Source: JABCPH02 sp963524305 (GTDB lineage Bacteria > Fusobacteriota > Fusobacteriia > Fusobacteriales > Leptotrichiaceae). Taken from it: a stretch of 64,000 nt of DNA. Below, in pieces: positions 1 to 9,462 of the stretch. The translations under genes and the position numbers were made by a program. The stretch lies in assembly GCA_963524305.1 (NCBI GenBank), contig CAURGH010000001.1, positions 124,001 to 188,000 of the forward strand, written 5' to 3'. Position 1 is the first letter of the stretch; every line of letters starts with the position of its first letter. Below the pieces are notes generated by a model. It worked only from the letters and a program-made list of their open reading frames with translations. It made no database searches and had not been told where the DNA came from.

Positions 1-176
1 GTATGACATTGTTTATTGGGATAACTTTTGGTACATACTCATCAATCTTTATTGCGAGTCCAATAGTTTACTTGTTAAGAAGATTTAAAAGAGAGGATAA
101 AAATAAAGATAGCAACAATAGAAGAACTGGTAAATCAGTTAACGGATATGATGAAAGCGATAAAGTATTAGTTTAA
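1..176 (+). CDS. secF: SecF, protein-export membrane protein (C-terminal fragment)
   Basis: This is an open frame entering from the left edge (bases 1-2 complete a codon that starts outside) and stopping with TAA at 174-176. About 57 residues are visible. They contain GTYSSIFIASPIVYLL, which matches the last transmembrane segment of SecF, where the G-T-Y-S-S-I-x-x-A-S-P pattern is typical. A short, polar, charged cytoplasmic tail follows. SecF works with SecD beside SecYEG, using the proton gradient to help pull secreted proteins across the inner membrane. alr follows after 33 bases, so the two are probably co-transcribed. Most of the gene lies outside the window. SecD can share this motif style, but the position at the protein end and the tail favour SecF. 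Confidence 0.85.
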   Translation, partial: MTLFIGITFGTYSSIFIASPIVYLLRRFKREDKNKDSNNRRTGKSVNGYDESDKVLV

Positions 177-209
177 TTTATTAATAAAATTTTAGAAGGT
201 GAAGTAAGA

Positions 210-1289
210 ATGCGTTGTTGGGCAGAGATAAATATAAATAATTTATATGCAAATATAGATGAGATTGAAAAAGTTGCACCGAAAGAAAAAATAATAGCTG
301 TAATTAAAGCAGATGCTTACGGTCACGGTATGTTAAGGATTTGTGAAGCATTGATAAAAAAAGGTATAAAATTTTTTGCGGTTGCAACAGCTGAAGAAGC
401 ATTGAAAATAAAAGAAGTTGATGAAAATGTTGAGATTCTTATTCTAGGACCTATAGAATATGCATATATGGATAAAATTTCAGAAAAAAACATTTATTTT
501 ATGGTAACTGATTTTGAAGAAATTGAATATTTGGAAAATTCAAAAACTAAGACAAATGTATTTATAACAGTAGATACAGGAATGGGAAGAGTTGGTTTTC
601 AAAAAGAGGAAATTGATAAATTAATTTCTAAATTAGAAAAATGCAAATATGTAAATCCAATTGGAATATTTTCTCATTTTTCTTCATCTGATACAGATGA
701 AAAATATACCAAATTTCAAGAAGATAATTTTAAGGAAATTTGTGATAAAATAACCTCTAAAATACCAGCTGTTAAGTATAAACACTTACTTAACAGTTTT
801 GGTACTATAAAATTGAAAAATGATGGATATGATTTTGTAAGAGTAGGGATAATTGCATACGGTGGTGTAACTGAAGACGAAACAAAACCATATAAATTCA
901 AACCTGTAATGTCGTTATTTGCTAAAATAAGTTATATAAAAACATTGTATAAAGACAGCTATATAAGTTACGGAAATACATATTTGGGTAAAGCTGGAGA
1001 AACTTATGCGACTGTTTCAATAGGGTATGCTGATGGAGTGAGAAGAGATTTATCGAATAAAGGATATGTGTATTATAAAGGTTATAGATGTAAAATTGTA
1101 GGTAGAGTTTGTATGGATCAGCTTATAATAGCATTGCCAAAAGAATTGGTTGGTAAAGCGAAAAAAGGCGATACAGTAGAATTTTTTGGAGAAAATATTA
1201 GTGTTGTGGAAGTTGCCGATTTATGTAATACGATATCGTATGAAATATTGTGCGGAATAAGTCAAAGGGTTCCGAGAATATATAAATAA
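210..1289 (+). CDS. alr: Alanine racemase
   Basis: A 359-residue PLP enzyme interconverting L- and D-alanine for peptidoglycan. The PLP lysine is K33 in the motif VIKADAYGHG. The opposite catalytic tyrosine is probably Y254 in ISYGNTYLG, followed by the conserved SIGYADGVRRDLS. The length is normal for the family, with an N-terminal TIM barrel and a C-terminal beta domain. The ATG is preceded by AGAAGGTGA at a suitable distance. It lies between secF and a CvpA-like gene, 20 bases upstream of the latter, in what looks like one long envelope-related transcription unit. Identification is firm from the active-site motifs; cytoplasmic location is expected. Confidence 0.95.
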   Translation: MRCWAEININNLYANIDEIEKVAPKEKIIAVIKADAYGHGMLRICEALIKKGIKFFAVATAEEALKIKEVDENVEILILGPIEYAYMDKISEKNIYFMVTDFEEIEYLENSKTKTNVFITVDTGMGRVGFQKEEIDKLISKLEKCKYVNPIGIFSHFSSSDTDEKYTKFQEDNFKEICDKITSKIPAVKYKHLLNSFGTIKLKNDGYDFVRVGIIAYGGVTEDETKPYKFKPVMSLFAKISYIKTLYKDSYISYGNTYLGKAGETYATVSIGYADGVRRDLSNKGYVYYKGYRCKIVGRVCMDQLIIALPKELVGKAKKGDTVEFFGENISVVEVADLCNTISYEILCGISQRVPRIYK

Positions 1290-1309
1290 TGTAAAAGTAG
1301 GAGAGAGAA

Positions 1310-1906
1310 ATGATATTAGATATTATAATTATAATATTATTGATTATATATGTGTTAATAGGTAGAAGAAGAGGATTTGTATTGGAATTTATTCATTTAT
1401 TTAAATATATTCTGATAATTTATATTACAAGACTCATATACGAAATTATAAAAATCAATAATAAAAATTTAAAAGAACAATTGAAAATTTATATTATTAT
1501 AATTGTGATTCAGTATATTCTGTTTTCTACTTTTTTATTTTTTCATAGAAAATTTTTTCAAAATATGAAACTCAAAAGATGGGACAGTTTTTTGGGAATC
1601 ATTTTTTCGATAATAAAAGTTACATTTATAGTTTTTATTATATACGTAGTTGTATTATTAGAATCGTTTACTTCAAGTAATAAGAAAATTAAGGAAATTA
1701 GGGAAAAAAGTATAGTTGTACAACTTAATACAAAATATATGCTAGTTTATTCTGAAGCTTTTCCAGATTTTATTCAAAAAAGGTTAGATATTTATAGAAG
1801 AAAAGAACTAGAAAAGAGTATAGAAAAGGAAGTTTTAGATAAACTAAAAAATCCTAAAAGAAAAAAAATAAGTAAAGGACTAGGGAATAATGAAAATAAT
1901 AGATAG
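1310..1906 (+). CDS. CvpA-family-like integral membrane protein
   Basis: A 198-residue protein with a strongly hydrophobic N-terminal half. Roughly four membrane segments can be seen: residues 1-16, 27-46, 57-77 and 96-117. The early loop IGRRRGFVLEF resembles the G-x-x-x-G-F signature near the start of CvpA/colicin V production proteins. The C-terminal third is very basic and probably cytoplasmic. The last 17 bases overlap the start of the next gene, implying translational coupling to the LPS-export permease. The role of CvpA proteins is poorly defined, so the assignment rests on topology and the short motif; an unrelated small membrane protein is possible. SD is GGAGAGAG just before the ATG. 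Confidence 0.6.
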   Translation: MILDIIIIILLIIYVLIGRRRGFVLEFIHLFKYILIIYITRLIYEIIKINNKNLKEQLKIYIIIIVIQYILFSTFLFFHRKFFQNMKLKRWDSFLGIIFSIIKVTFIVFIIYVVVLLESFTSSNKKIKEIREKSIVVQLNTKYMLVYSEAFPDFIQKRLDIYRRKELEKSIEKEVLDKLKNPKRKKISKGLGNNENNR

Positions 1907-2990
1907 ATATATTTATAGTTCACTAATTTTGCCATCATTGTTTGGTATTAGTATATTCACATTTATTTTAATGTTAAATGTAGTTATGGAAGTAATGGAA
2001 CGGTTATTTGCTAGTGATTTACCATTTATTTCGATAATTGATTATTTCTTTTACGCTACACCAGGTGTATTGGTGCAGACAATACCAATGGGAGCCTTTT
2101 TAGGTGTGATGTTGGTTTATGGTGGACTTTCAGAAACAAATGAGATTATCGCAATGGAAGGTTCTGGAATAGGACTTTTCAGAATAATAAAACCAGCATT
2201 TGTTTTTGGAGTAGTTTTAACATTAATAGGATTAGGATTAGAAGTTTATGTAAATCCAAAAGCTTTAGCTAATATAAATGCACAAACGAAACAAGTTTTA
2301 GCGACAAAGCCTAGCTCATTGACAGAAGAAAAAATATTTTTGACAAATGAGGAAAAAGGATTTGGATTTTATATTGATAAGGTTGATAATAAAAAAGCGA
2401 CTGCAAGTAATTTTTTAATTTTGAATAGACAAGGGAACAATCCTTATCCAATAGTATTTTTAGCTGAAAAAGCGACATTTGATCCAGGAATTATAAAAAT
2501 GCAGAATGTGAAAGGGTATTCATTTGATAAAAATGGAAATAGTCAAGTAGAAGCATCGTACAAAAATCAAGATGTTCCACTTTCTACTTTTTTTAAGGAA
2601 GATAAAAACAAAGAATACAAAAAAAGCCGTAAAGAAATGAATTTAAAGGAATTAAAGCAATTTTATAAAGCAAATATAAACAAACCAGAAGAAAGAGAAG
2701 CAGCATTAAAAGCTTTGGTTGAAATTTATCAAAGATTGATAGGGCCTTTAGCGAGTACATTTTTGTGTTGGTTGGGAGTGTTGTTGTCAGTAGGTCACAG
2801 AAGAAGTGGAAAGGGTATAAGTTTTGGTGTAAGTTTGATAGTAATATTTGGATATATTGCAGTAGTAAACTATGCGAAAATTATGGTTCTAAAAAGAAAT
2901 GTTCCTGCTAATATTGCTATGTGGATACCAAATTTCATTTTATTTGTATTATGTGTGTATTTTTCAATCAAAAAATATAGGAGAAATTAG
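1890..2990 (+). CDS. lptF: LPS export ABC transporter permease, LptF type
   Basis: A 366-residue YjgP/YjgQ-family membrane protein. It has an N-terminal membrane pair, a long periplasmic domain (about residues 120-265) and three C-terminal membrane segments, the standard LptF/LptG topology. The motif GAFLGVMLVYGGLSETNEI followed by AMEGSGI is the conserved coupling region of the family. LptF and LptG form the inner-membrane channel of the LptB2FG exporter that extracts LPS and feeds it to LptC/A/D. Its start lies inside the preceding CvpA-like gene, and its TAG is followed immediately by the ATG of the second permease. Choosing LptF over LptG relies on gene order and length and is less certain than the family. 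Confidence 0.85.
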   Translation: MKIIDRYIYSSLILPSLFGISIFTFILMLNVVMEVMERLFASDLPFISIIDYFFYATPGVLVQTIPMGAFLGVMLVYGGLSETNEIIAMEGSGIGLFRIIKPAFVFGVVLTLIGLGLEVYVNPKALANINAQTKQVLATKPSSLTEEKIFLTNEEKGFGFYIDKVDNKKATASNFLILNRQGNNPYPIVFLAEKATFDPGIIKMQNVKGYSFDKNGNSQVEASYKNQDVPLSTFFKEDKNKEYKKSRKEMNLKELKQFYKANINKPEEREAALKALVEIYQRLIGPLASTFLCWLGVLLSVGHRRSGKGISFGVSLIVIFGYIAVVNYAKIMVLKRNVPANIAMWIPNFILFVLCVYFSIKKYRRN

Positions 2991-4067
2991 ATGAATAAGT
3001 TAGATAAGTATATAATTGTGAATTATATAAAAAGTTTTTTTCTGGGTATGATGATGTTTTTCTCGATATTTTTATTAGCAGAAAGTTTAAATTTGACAGG
3101 TTGGATTATGGATGGGAAATTTAAGCTTCATGATGCTTTTAAGTATTTAGGTTATGGGATTCCAGAAATTATGACTAATACAGCACCTCTAGGTGTGCTA
3201 TTAGGAAGTCTTTTGTGTATAAGTAAAATGGCAAAACAACTAGAAATAGCTGCAATGAAAACAAGTGGAATTAGCTTTTCTAGGATAGCATTGTTTCCAA
3301 TGATTTTTTCATTTTTAATAAGCATGTTGGTACTTTGGATAAATTATGATACTTTAGGAAAATGGAACACAAAAAAAGAAAACTTAAAAGAAAGAAAAGT
3401 TGAAAACAAAGATCCAGTAAGAGCGGAAAAAGATTTTATACTTGTAAAAATTGATAAAGATACCATACTTTATAGTGGACATGCCAGTAAAAAAGACGGG
3501 ACATTACAATATGTTGAGATTTTAAAAGTTTCAAAAGATTTTAAAAAAATTGAAAAACTTTATACAGCTTCTTCAGGAAAGATAGATTTTAAAACAAAAA
3601 GATGGACATTTAAAGATTTAAAAGAAAGAAACTTAAAAACAAATGTTTCAGTTCCAATAGATACAAAAACTTTTAATTTTGTTGCATCAATGGACGATGT
3701 TTTAGCGAGTCCAGTAGAGGCTAAAAATTTAACAATGCCAGAATTAAGAGAAAAAATCGTTTACTTTACAAGGGTTGGAGCAGATTCTTTGAATTTGAGA
3801 ATAGATTTTTATTATAGAATATCGTTTGCACTTTCTTCGTTTGTAATGTGTTTGATTGGATTGTCATTGGGAAGTAGATATGTAAGGGGAGGAGCTGCAG
3901 TAAATATAGGTTTATCGGTAATTATTGGTTACTCGTATTATGGAGTTAGTACGATTTTAAAATCAGTTGCAACTTCAGGAGGAATACCTATATATTTAGC
4001 GTGTTTCTTACCATTAATTGCATTTTTTGCAATAGGAGTTAAGTTATTTAAAGATTCTGAATATTAG
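2991..4067 (+). CDS. lptG: LPS export ABC transporter permease, LptG type
   Basis: A 358-residue second YjgP/YjgQ permease starting on the base after the stop of the first. It begins MNKLDKYIIVNYIKSFFLG, close to the N terminus of LptG proteins (L-D-x-Y-I). It has the same topology: two N-terminal membrane segments, a central periplasmic beta-rich region and three C-terminal segments. The coupling region APLGVLLGSLL...EIAAMKTSGIS is present. It should pair with the upstream permease and an LptB ATPase encoded elsewhere to lift LPS from the inner membrane. The presence of both genes is good evidence that the organism has an LPS-bearing outer membrane. A 106-base gap then precedes the peptidase gene. 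Confidence 0.85.
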   Translation: MNKLDKYIIVNYIKSFFLGMMMFFSIFLLAESLNLTGWIMDGKFKLHDAFKYLGYGIPEIMTNTAPLGVLLGSLLCISKMAKQLEIAAMKTSGISFSRIALFPMIFSFLISMLVLWINYDTLGKWNTKKENLKERKVENKDPVRAEKDFILVKIDKDTILYSGHASKKDGTLQYVEILKVSKDFKKIEKLYTASSGKIDFKTKRWTFKDLKERNLKTNVSVPIDTKTFNFVASMDDVLASPVEAKNLTMPELREKIVYFTRVGADSLNLRIDFYYRISFALSSFVMCLIGLSLGSRYVRGGAAVNIGLSVIIGYSYYGVSTILKSVATSGGIPIYLACFLPLIAFFAIGVKLFKDSEY

Positions 4068-4173
4068 TATATTTAGTAAAATAAATAATATTATCGGAAA
4101 ATAAAAAATTAAAGATTTATAAATATTGAAGAAGGATTTATAAAAAAAGTAAAATTTATGAAAGGGGATTAAT

Positions 4174-5406
4174 ATGATAAAAAAAGTAAAAACAGCGTCA
4201 GGAATTGAAATTATTTTCGATAAATTAGAGAATATTTCGACTTGTTCAGTTGGAGTGTTTGTAAAAACAGGTTCAAAAGATGAAAGTGACTCAGAAGAAG
4301 GAATTTCACATGTTTTGGAACATATGATTTTTAAAGGAACGAAAAAAAGAAACTATTTTCAAATATCGGAAGAAGTAGATTATTTGGGAGCAAGTGTAAA
4401 TGCACATACAACTAAAGAGGAAACAGTATTTTATATTAATGCATTGACAGAATTTTTAGGAAAATCAGTTGATATTTTATTTGATATTGTAACAAATTCT
4501 TTGATTGACAGTGAAGAATTAGAAAAAGAAAAAGATGTTATAGTTGAAGAGATCAAGATGTATAAAGATTCTCCCGATGATTTGGTGTTTGAATTGAATT
4601 ATGGGGATTGTATAAATGGTCAGTATAGTAAACCGATTATTGGGACAGAAAAAAGTGTGAAAGGATTTACTTCAGAAGAAATAAAAAAATATTATAAAGA
4701 AAGATATACGAAAGATAATATCGTGATAATTGTTTCTGGGAATTTTAATGAAGATGAAATTATAAGTAAAGTAGACGAATATTTTGATAAATTGGGAGAT
4801 AAAAAAGTCAATAGAAGAGAAAAAATTGATTTTTCGTTTGTCGTTGGTGAGAGAAAAGAGGTAAAAGAGATAAATCAAGTTAATATTTGTATTTCTTTTG
4901 AGGGTGAAAAATATAATAGTAAAACGAAGATTTATAATGATATTTCATCGAGTATAATGGGAGGGTCTATGAGTTCTAGACTTTTTCAGGAAATTAGAGA
5001 AAAAAATGGATTGGCATATTCTGTATACACTTATAATCAATATTATCAAGAAGGTGGAATTGTTTCAACTTACATAGGAACAAATATCGAAAACTATGAA
5101 AGGGCAATAAAACTTACATTAGATGAATTTGAAAAATTTAGAAAAAATGGAATTACAGAAGTTGAATTGCAAAAGGCTAAAAACAAATATTTGAGTAGAA
5201 TTGCGTTTTCAATGGAAAATCCTCGATCTAGAATGAGTATTTTAGGAAATTATTATACTAGAAAAAATGAAATTTTAGATATTGAGAATTTGAAAAAAGA
5301 AGTTAAAGAAACAAAAATAGAAGATATAAATGAGTTTCTAAAAACACGATATACAGAGAAAAATATTACAATTTTAGGAAATATAGAAGGAGGAAAAAAT
5401 GATTAA
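4174..5406 (+). CDS. M16-family zinc peptidase (processing protease-like)
   Basis: A 410-residue insulinase/pitrilysin-superfamily protein. The inverted zinc motif HxxEH is clear: H46, E49 and H50 in SHVLEHMIFKGT. The third ligand is expected in the downstream glutamate-rich segment VIVEEIKMYKDSPDD. The C-terminal half carries the R/Y-type motif seen in bacterial processing proteases (MSSRLFQEIREKNGLAYSVY). Length and layout match single-chain bacterial homologues of mitochondrial processing peptidase beta. The substrate is unknown. AAGGGGATT upstream of the ATG is a good SD. Its last eight bases overlap the start of rodA, so translation of the two is probably coupled. No signal peptide is visible, so it should be cytoplasmic. 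Confidence 0.88.
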   Translation: MIKKVKTASGIEIIFDKLENISTCSVGVFVKTGSKDESDSEEGISHVLEHMIFKGTKKRNYFQISEEVDYLGASVNAHTTKEETVFYINALTEFLGKSVDILFDIVTNSLIDSEELEKEKDVIVEEIKMYKDSPDDLVFELNYGDCINGQYSKPIIGTEKSVKGFTSEEIKKYYKERYTKDNIVIIVSGNFNEDEIISKVDEYFDKLGDKKVNRREKIDFSFVVGERKEVKEINQVNICISFEGEKYNSKTKIYNDISSSIMGGSMSSRLFQEIREKNGLAYSVYTYNQYYQEGGIVSTYIGTNIENYERAIKLTLDEFEKFRKNGITEVELQKAKNKYLSRIAFSMENPRSRMSILGNYYTRKNEILDIENLKKEVKETKIEDINEFLKTRYTEKNITILGNIEGGKND

Positions 5407-6514
5407 TAGTGGTAGATTGATTGAAAATTTAAAAGAAAATTTCTATCGTATGGATAAAATGGTTCTGTTGTGTACATATCTTCTTGTAACAATAAGTACA
5501 ATTTTTGTGTATAGCGCTACAAGAGATCCAAAATTTGTTATCCAAAATTTAGTATGGATAGCAGTAGGGACTTTTTTAATAATTTTATTATCGCTTTTTG
5601 ATTATAGACAATTGGATTTTACACCGCATATAAAAAAACTGTACGGTGTGTGTGTTGTGATACTATTGTTAGTAAGATTTGCTGGGAAAAAGACATTAGG
5701 AGCTCAAAGATGGCTAAAAATAGGACCATTCCAATTGCAACCATCAGAATTTGTAAAAATAGCGATTGTTATTATAATTGCTTGGTGGATTGTAAATAGA
5801 TATCAAAAAGGAATTAACAACTTGGCAGATATTGTTGGAGCGATTTTACCTGTTGTACCTTTAATTTTATTGATTTTACTACAACCAGATTTAGGGACAA
5901 CATTAATTACAGTGACATCGTTTATATTCATGATATTTCTGTATGGTGCAAATATGAAGCCTATATGGATTATAGGATTTGTAATTTTACTGTCAGTTTA
6001 TCCTGTGTATAAATATGTCCTGAAGGATTATCAGAGAACGAGGGTGGAAAACTTCCTGAATCCTGAAAAAGATTTAAGAGGAAGTGGATGGCACGTAACT
6101 CAATCAAAAATTTCAGTAGGAGCTGGAGGAATTATGGGGAAAGGAGTTTTACAAGGAAGCCAAAGTAGATTGGAATTTTTACCAGAAGCACAAACAGATT
6201 TCATTTTTTCAGTAATTTCAGAAGAAATGGGATTTGTAGGTTCAACAATGGTATTATTACTTTATTTCTTGCTGATTTTCAATCTCATGCGGATAACCCG
6301 TTTTATATCTAATCAGTTTGGGAAGCTGATTATTTCTGGAATTTGTGGAATTTTCTTTATGCACGTTATTGTAAATGTAGGAATGACAATAGGTCTAGTT
6401 CCAGTTACAGGAAAACCACTACTATTCATGAGTTATGGGGGAAGTTCATTCCTGTCATCATTCATTATGATTGGACTTGCTCAAAGTATAAGAATTCATT
6501 CAGAAGAGGGATAA
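5399..6514 (+). CDS. rodA: RodA, SEDS-family peptidoglycan glycosyltransferase
   Basis: A 371-residue polytopic membrane protein of the SEDS family. Conserved signatures are RWLKIGPFQLQPSEFVKIA, LLQPDLGTTL (with the conserved aspartate), PEAQTDFIFSVISEEMGF and the terminal PVTGKPLLFMSYGGSS. These loops are shared by RodA, FtsW and SpoVE. The short termini and the loop sequence favour RodA, which polymerises lateral-wall glycan with a class B PBP in rod-shaped cells. mreC occurs later in the window (57283), consistent with a rod complex. It overlaps the M16 peptidase gene by eight bases and is followed after one base by the pseudouridine synthase. FtsW cannot be fully excluded without alignment. 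Confidence 0.85.
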   Translation: MINSGRLIENLKENFYRMDKMVLLCTYLLVTISTIFVYSATRDPKFVIQNLVWIAVGTFLIILLSLFDYRQLDFTPHIKKLYGVCVVILLLVRFAGKKTLGAQRWLKIGPFQLQPSEFVKIAIVIIIAWWIVNRYQKGINNLADIVGAILPVVPLILLILLQPDLGTTLITVTSFIFMIFLYGANMKPIWIIGFVILLSVYPVYKYVLKDYQRTRVENFLNPEKDLRGSGWHVTQSKISVGAGGIMGKGVLQGSQSRLEFLPEAQTDFIFSVISEEMGFVGSTMVLLLYFLLIFNLMRITRFISNQFGKLIISGICGIFFMHVIVNVGMTIGLVPVTGKPLLFMSYGGSSFLSSFIMIGLAQSIRIHSEEG

Positions 6515-6515
6515 A

Positions 6516-7427
6516 ATGGAAATTTTTGAATATAAAGTTGATACCGAAATAGAGAATATGAGAATGGATAGATATCTAAAAAAAAAATATCCGGATGAAC
6601 CTCTAAGCAAGATATTTCAAGCATTACGAAAAGGTGATGTGAGAGTCAACGATAAAAAGGTTAAAGAAAATTACAGACTTTCTTTAAAAGACAAAATAAC
6701 AATAAAATATTTAGGAAATGGGAAAAATCAATTAAAAAAAGCAAATTTTTCTAAAAATAAATTTTCTTTTGATGAAAAAAAATATAAAGAGATGGTAATT
6801 TTTGAAAATGAAGATTTTTTTATTGTAAATAAAAGGGAAAGAGTGCCGATGCATAAGGGGACAGGTCATAAATATGGAATTTCTGAAGTATTTAAGCAAA
6901 TTTATGCCAATGAAAATATAAATTTTGCGAATAGATTAGATTATGAAACTTCAGGATTAGTTATTGGTTGTAAAAATTTGAAATTCTTGCGATATATTTC
7001 TGAAAAAATTAGAAAAAATGAAGTTGAAAAGAAATATATTGCAGTAGTTCATGGAAACGTAAAAAATGAAAAATTTACAATAAAAAATTATTTAACGACT
7101 CAAGAAAATGGAGTTAGAGTTTCTAAAGAAAAAATTTCAAAAGATTCTAAAGAAAGTATTACAAATTTAAAAAAAATATCTGAAAAGGAATTTCCAAAAT
7201 TAAAAAATAGAATAAAAACTAGAGATAAAAATATTTCGGTATTGGATATTGATTTGGTAACAGGAAGAAAACATCAGATAAGAGCACAATTAGCAAATAT
7301 TGGAAATCCAATTATAGGAGATTCTAAATACGGAATAAAAGATAATAGTGATCGCTTTTATTTATATTGTTATCAAATTTCCTTTGATAAATATATTTTT
7401 TCAATAAAAAATGATATTCTGCTTTAA
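6516..7427 (+). CDS. RluA-family pseudouridine synthase
   Basis: A 303-residue protein with an N-terminal S4 RNA-binding region (about residues 10-60, including RMDRYLKKKYP and KGDVRVNDKKV) and a catalytic domain. The active-site motif is NRLDYETSG, carrying the catalytic aspartate of the R-L-D-x-x-T-S-G signature. The last third has the conserved TGRKHQIRAQLANIGNPIIGD. RluC/RluD-type enzymes isomerise uridines in 23S rRNA; the target sites cannot be read from sequence. The ATG lies one base after the rodA stop. It seems to end the transcription unit, because a promoter for accD follows within 15 bases. Confidence 0.88.
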   Translation: MEIFEYKVDTEIENMRMDRYLKKKYPDEPLSKIFQALRKGDVRVNDKKVKENYRLSLKDKITIKYLGNGKNQLKKANFSKNKFSFDEKKYKEMVIFENEDFFIVNKRERVPMHKGTGHKYGISEVFKQIYANENINFANRLDYETSGLVIGCKNLKFLRYISEKIRKNEVEKKYIAVVHGNVKNEKFTIKNYLTTQENGVRVSKEKISKDSKESITNLKKISEKEFPKLKNRIKTRDKNISVLDIDLVTGRKHQIRAQLANIGNPIIGDSKYGIKDNSDRFYLYCYQISFDKYIFSIKNDILL

Positions 7428-7431
7428 AATG

Positions 7432-7440
7432 TGGTATAAT
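7432..7440 (+). promoter_or_regulatory. Extended -10 promoter for accD-accA
   Basis: TGGTATAAT gives a perfect TATAAT (7435-7440) with an upstream TG one base away. The -35 at the usual distance is poor (TGATAT, 7412-7417), as is normal for extended -10 promoters. It lies about 100 bases before the accD start and directly after the pseudouridine synthase stop. Confidence 0.6.
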
Positions 7441-7538
7441 GTAACTAGAAAATAATTAATTTATTTTTTGTATGAGTTTTATATATTTATAAATAACACT
7501 TGTTATTTATGAAAACAAATTTTAGAGAGGTGAAAAAG

Positions 7539-8387
7539 ATGGGATTATTTTCAAAAAAAGCGAAAAAAAAATATGTGACATTGACATCAAAATCTAAATT
7601 AACAGTTGATGTTGTGGATGATAATAAATGGAAAAAATGTAATGTGTGTAATGAAATAATATATAACGAAGATTTAAAAAATAATTTGAATATATGTCCA
7701 AAATGTGGAAATTATTTTAGATTGACAGCATTTGAAAGAATTGAATTGTTAATTGATGAAGGAACATTTTTAGAAGAAGATATTACTTTAAGTTCAAAAA
7801 ATATTTTAAATTTTCCTGGATATGATGAAAAAATTGAAATTGCAAGAGAAAAAAGCAGAATGATTGATGGAGTAATTAGTGGAATTGGAAAAATGAATGG
7901 AATGGAAGTAAGTATTGCAGCAATGGATTTTAGCTTTATGGGTGGAAGCATGGGTTCTGTTGTAGGAGAAAAAGTTACGAGAGCTTTGGAAAGAGGATTA
8001 GAAAAGAAAATACCAGTAATTGTAGTTTCTAGTTCTGGTGGAGCGAGAATGCAAGAGGGAATTTTATCACTTATGCAAATGGCGAAAACTTCTGGAGCGA
8101 TAAAAAGATTAAACGAAGCAGGTATACCATTTATTTCAGTTCCAGTTGATCCAACGACAGGGGGAGTAACGGCTTCTTTTGCAATGTTAGGAGATGTAAT
8201 CGTTACAGAGCCTAATGCGTTAATAGCGTTTGCAGGACCAAGAGTTATTGAACAAACAGTTAATCAAAAATTGCCTAAAGGATTTCAAAGAGCAGAATTT
8301 TTATTAGAACACGGTATGATAGATGTTATATCTGAAAGAAAAGATTTGAAAACAACGATTTATCGTATAATTGAAAAATTAGTATAG
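7539..8387 (+). CDS. accD: Acetyl-CoA carboxylase carboxyltransferase subunit beta
   Basis: A 282-residue protein. It starts with a four-cysteine zinc ribbon (C34, C37, C53, C56: CNVC and CPKC) and continues into the carboxyltransferase fold with SSSGGARMQEGILSLMQMAK and PTTGGVTASFAMLGD. With AccA it transfers carboxyl from biotin to acetyl-CoA, making malonyl-CoA for fatty acid synthesis. I chose the ATG at 7539, not the upstream in-frame TTG at 7500, because AGAGAGGTGA sits just before 7539 and the protein then begins in the usual AccD way (MGLFSKK). accA follows after 33 bases. The biotin carrier and carboxylase genes are not in this window. Confidence 0.95.
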   Translation: MGLFSKKAKKKYVTLTSKSKLTVDVVDDNKWKKCNVCNEIIYNEDLKNNLNICPKCGNYFRLTAFERIELLIDEGTFLEEDITLSSKNILNFPGYDEKIEIAREKSRMIDGVISGIGKMNGMEVSIAAMDFSFMGGSMGSVVGEKVTRALERGLEKKIPVIVVSSSGGARMQEGILSLMQMAKTSGAIKRLNEAGIPFISVPVDPTTGGVTASFAMLGDVIVTEPNALIAFAGPRVIEQTVNQKLPKGFQRAEFLLEHGMIDVISERKDLKTTIYRIIEKLV

Positions 8388-8420
8388 TTAATAAAGTTTG
8401 CTAAAGAAAGAGGGAAGAAA

Positions 8421-9398
8421 ATGAGCTTAAAAGATGAAATAAAAGAATTAGAAAATAATATCGAAGAATTGAAGAGTTTTTCTAAAGAAAAAAATATGGA
8501 TTTTTCAGTTCAAATTTCAGCATTAGAAAAAGAATTAGAGGAAAAGTATAAGAGTTTTGAAGAAAATGAGATGGATTCATGGTCTAGAATACAGATTTCT
8601 AGAGATCCCAAAAGACCTTATACATTAGATTATATCAATGAATTAACACAAGATTTTGTCGAATTGCATGGAGATAGATTGTCGAAAGATGATAATGCGA
8701 TTGTTGGAGGATTGGCTACTGTTGATGATTATAAAATTATGATAATTGGACATCAAAAGGGAAGAGATATTGAAGAAAATATTTATAGAAATTTTGGTAT
8801 GGCAAGTCCGGAAGGATATAGAAAAGCGTTGAGATTGATGCGTATGGCTGAAAGATTTAAGTTACCAATTTTAACTTTGATTGATACAGCTGGAGCTTAT
8901 CCAGGAATTGAAGCAGAAGAAAAAGGTCAAGGAGAAGCAATAGCTAAAAATTTATCTGAAATGTTTGGATTGAAAGTCCCTATAGTTACAGTAGTAATCG
9001 GAGAAGGTGGAAGTGGAGGAGCATTAGGAATTGGTGTAGCAGACTCGATTTTAATGCTTGAAAATAGTGTTTACTCGGTAATTTCTCCAGAAGGGTGTGC
9101 TTCAATTTTATACAATGATGCTTCTAAAGCGCCTGAAGCTGCTAAAAATTTAAAAATGGATGCGATTAGCTTGAAAAATTTAGGAATAATTGATGAAATT
9201 ATTGAAGAACCTTTGGGAGGAGCTCACAGAAATCTTCCAGAAGTGGCTAAAAACTTGAAGGAAGCAGTTTTAAAAGAATTTAAGAAGATTGATAAATGGT
9301 CGTTGAAAGAATTACTTCAAAAAAGATATGAAAAATATAGACAAATAGGAGAGTTTTCAGAAAATATATTGGAAGATCAAGAAGAAGAATCAAAATAG
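8421..9398 (+). CDS. accA: Acetyl-CoA carboxylase carboxyltransferase subunit alpha
   Basis: A 325-residue partner of AccD. It has an N-terminal helical region (about 1-60), then the AccA core: RDPKRPYTLDYI, the region GHQKGRD, MASPEGYRKALRLMRMAERF, and the oxyanion and CoA-binding stretch LIDTAGAYPGIEAEEKGQGE followed by EGGSGGALGIG. Length is typical. It follows accD by 33 bases with SD GAGGGAAG, forming a two-gene unit. Together the two subunits form the alpha2beta2 carboxyltransferase in the cytoplasm. Nothing unusual was seen. Confidence 0.95.
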   Translation: MSLKDEIKELENNIEELKSFSKEKNMDFSVQISALEKELEEKYKSFEENEMDSWSRIQISRDPKRPYTLDYINELTQDFVELHGDRLSKDDNAIVGGLATVDDYKIMIIGHQKGRDIEENIYRNFGMASPEGYRKALRLMRMAERFKLPILTLIDTAGAYPGIEAEEKGQGEAIAKNLSEMFGLKVPIVTVVIGEGGSGGALGIGVADSILMLENSVYSVISPEGCASILYNDASKAPEAAKNLKMDAISLKNLGIIDEIIEEPLGGAHRNLPEVAKNLKEAVLKEFKKIDKWSLKELLQKRYEKYRQIGEFSENILEDQEEESK

Positions 9399-9462
9399 TA
9401 AATTAAAAATATTATAAAAGTTTATAAATTTATTTCAAATGAAGAATTAGGAGGCAAGAAAA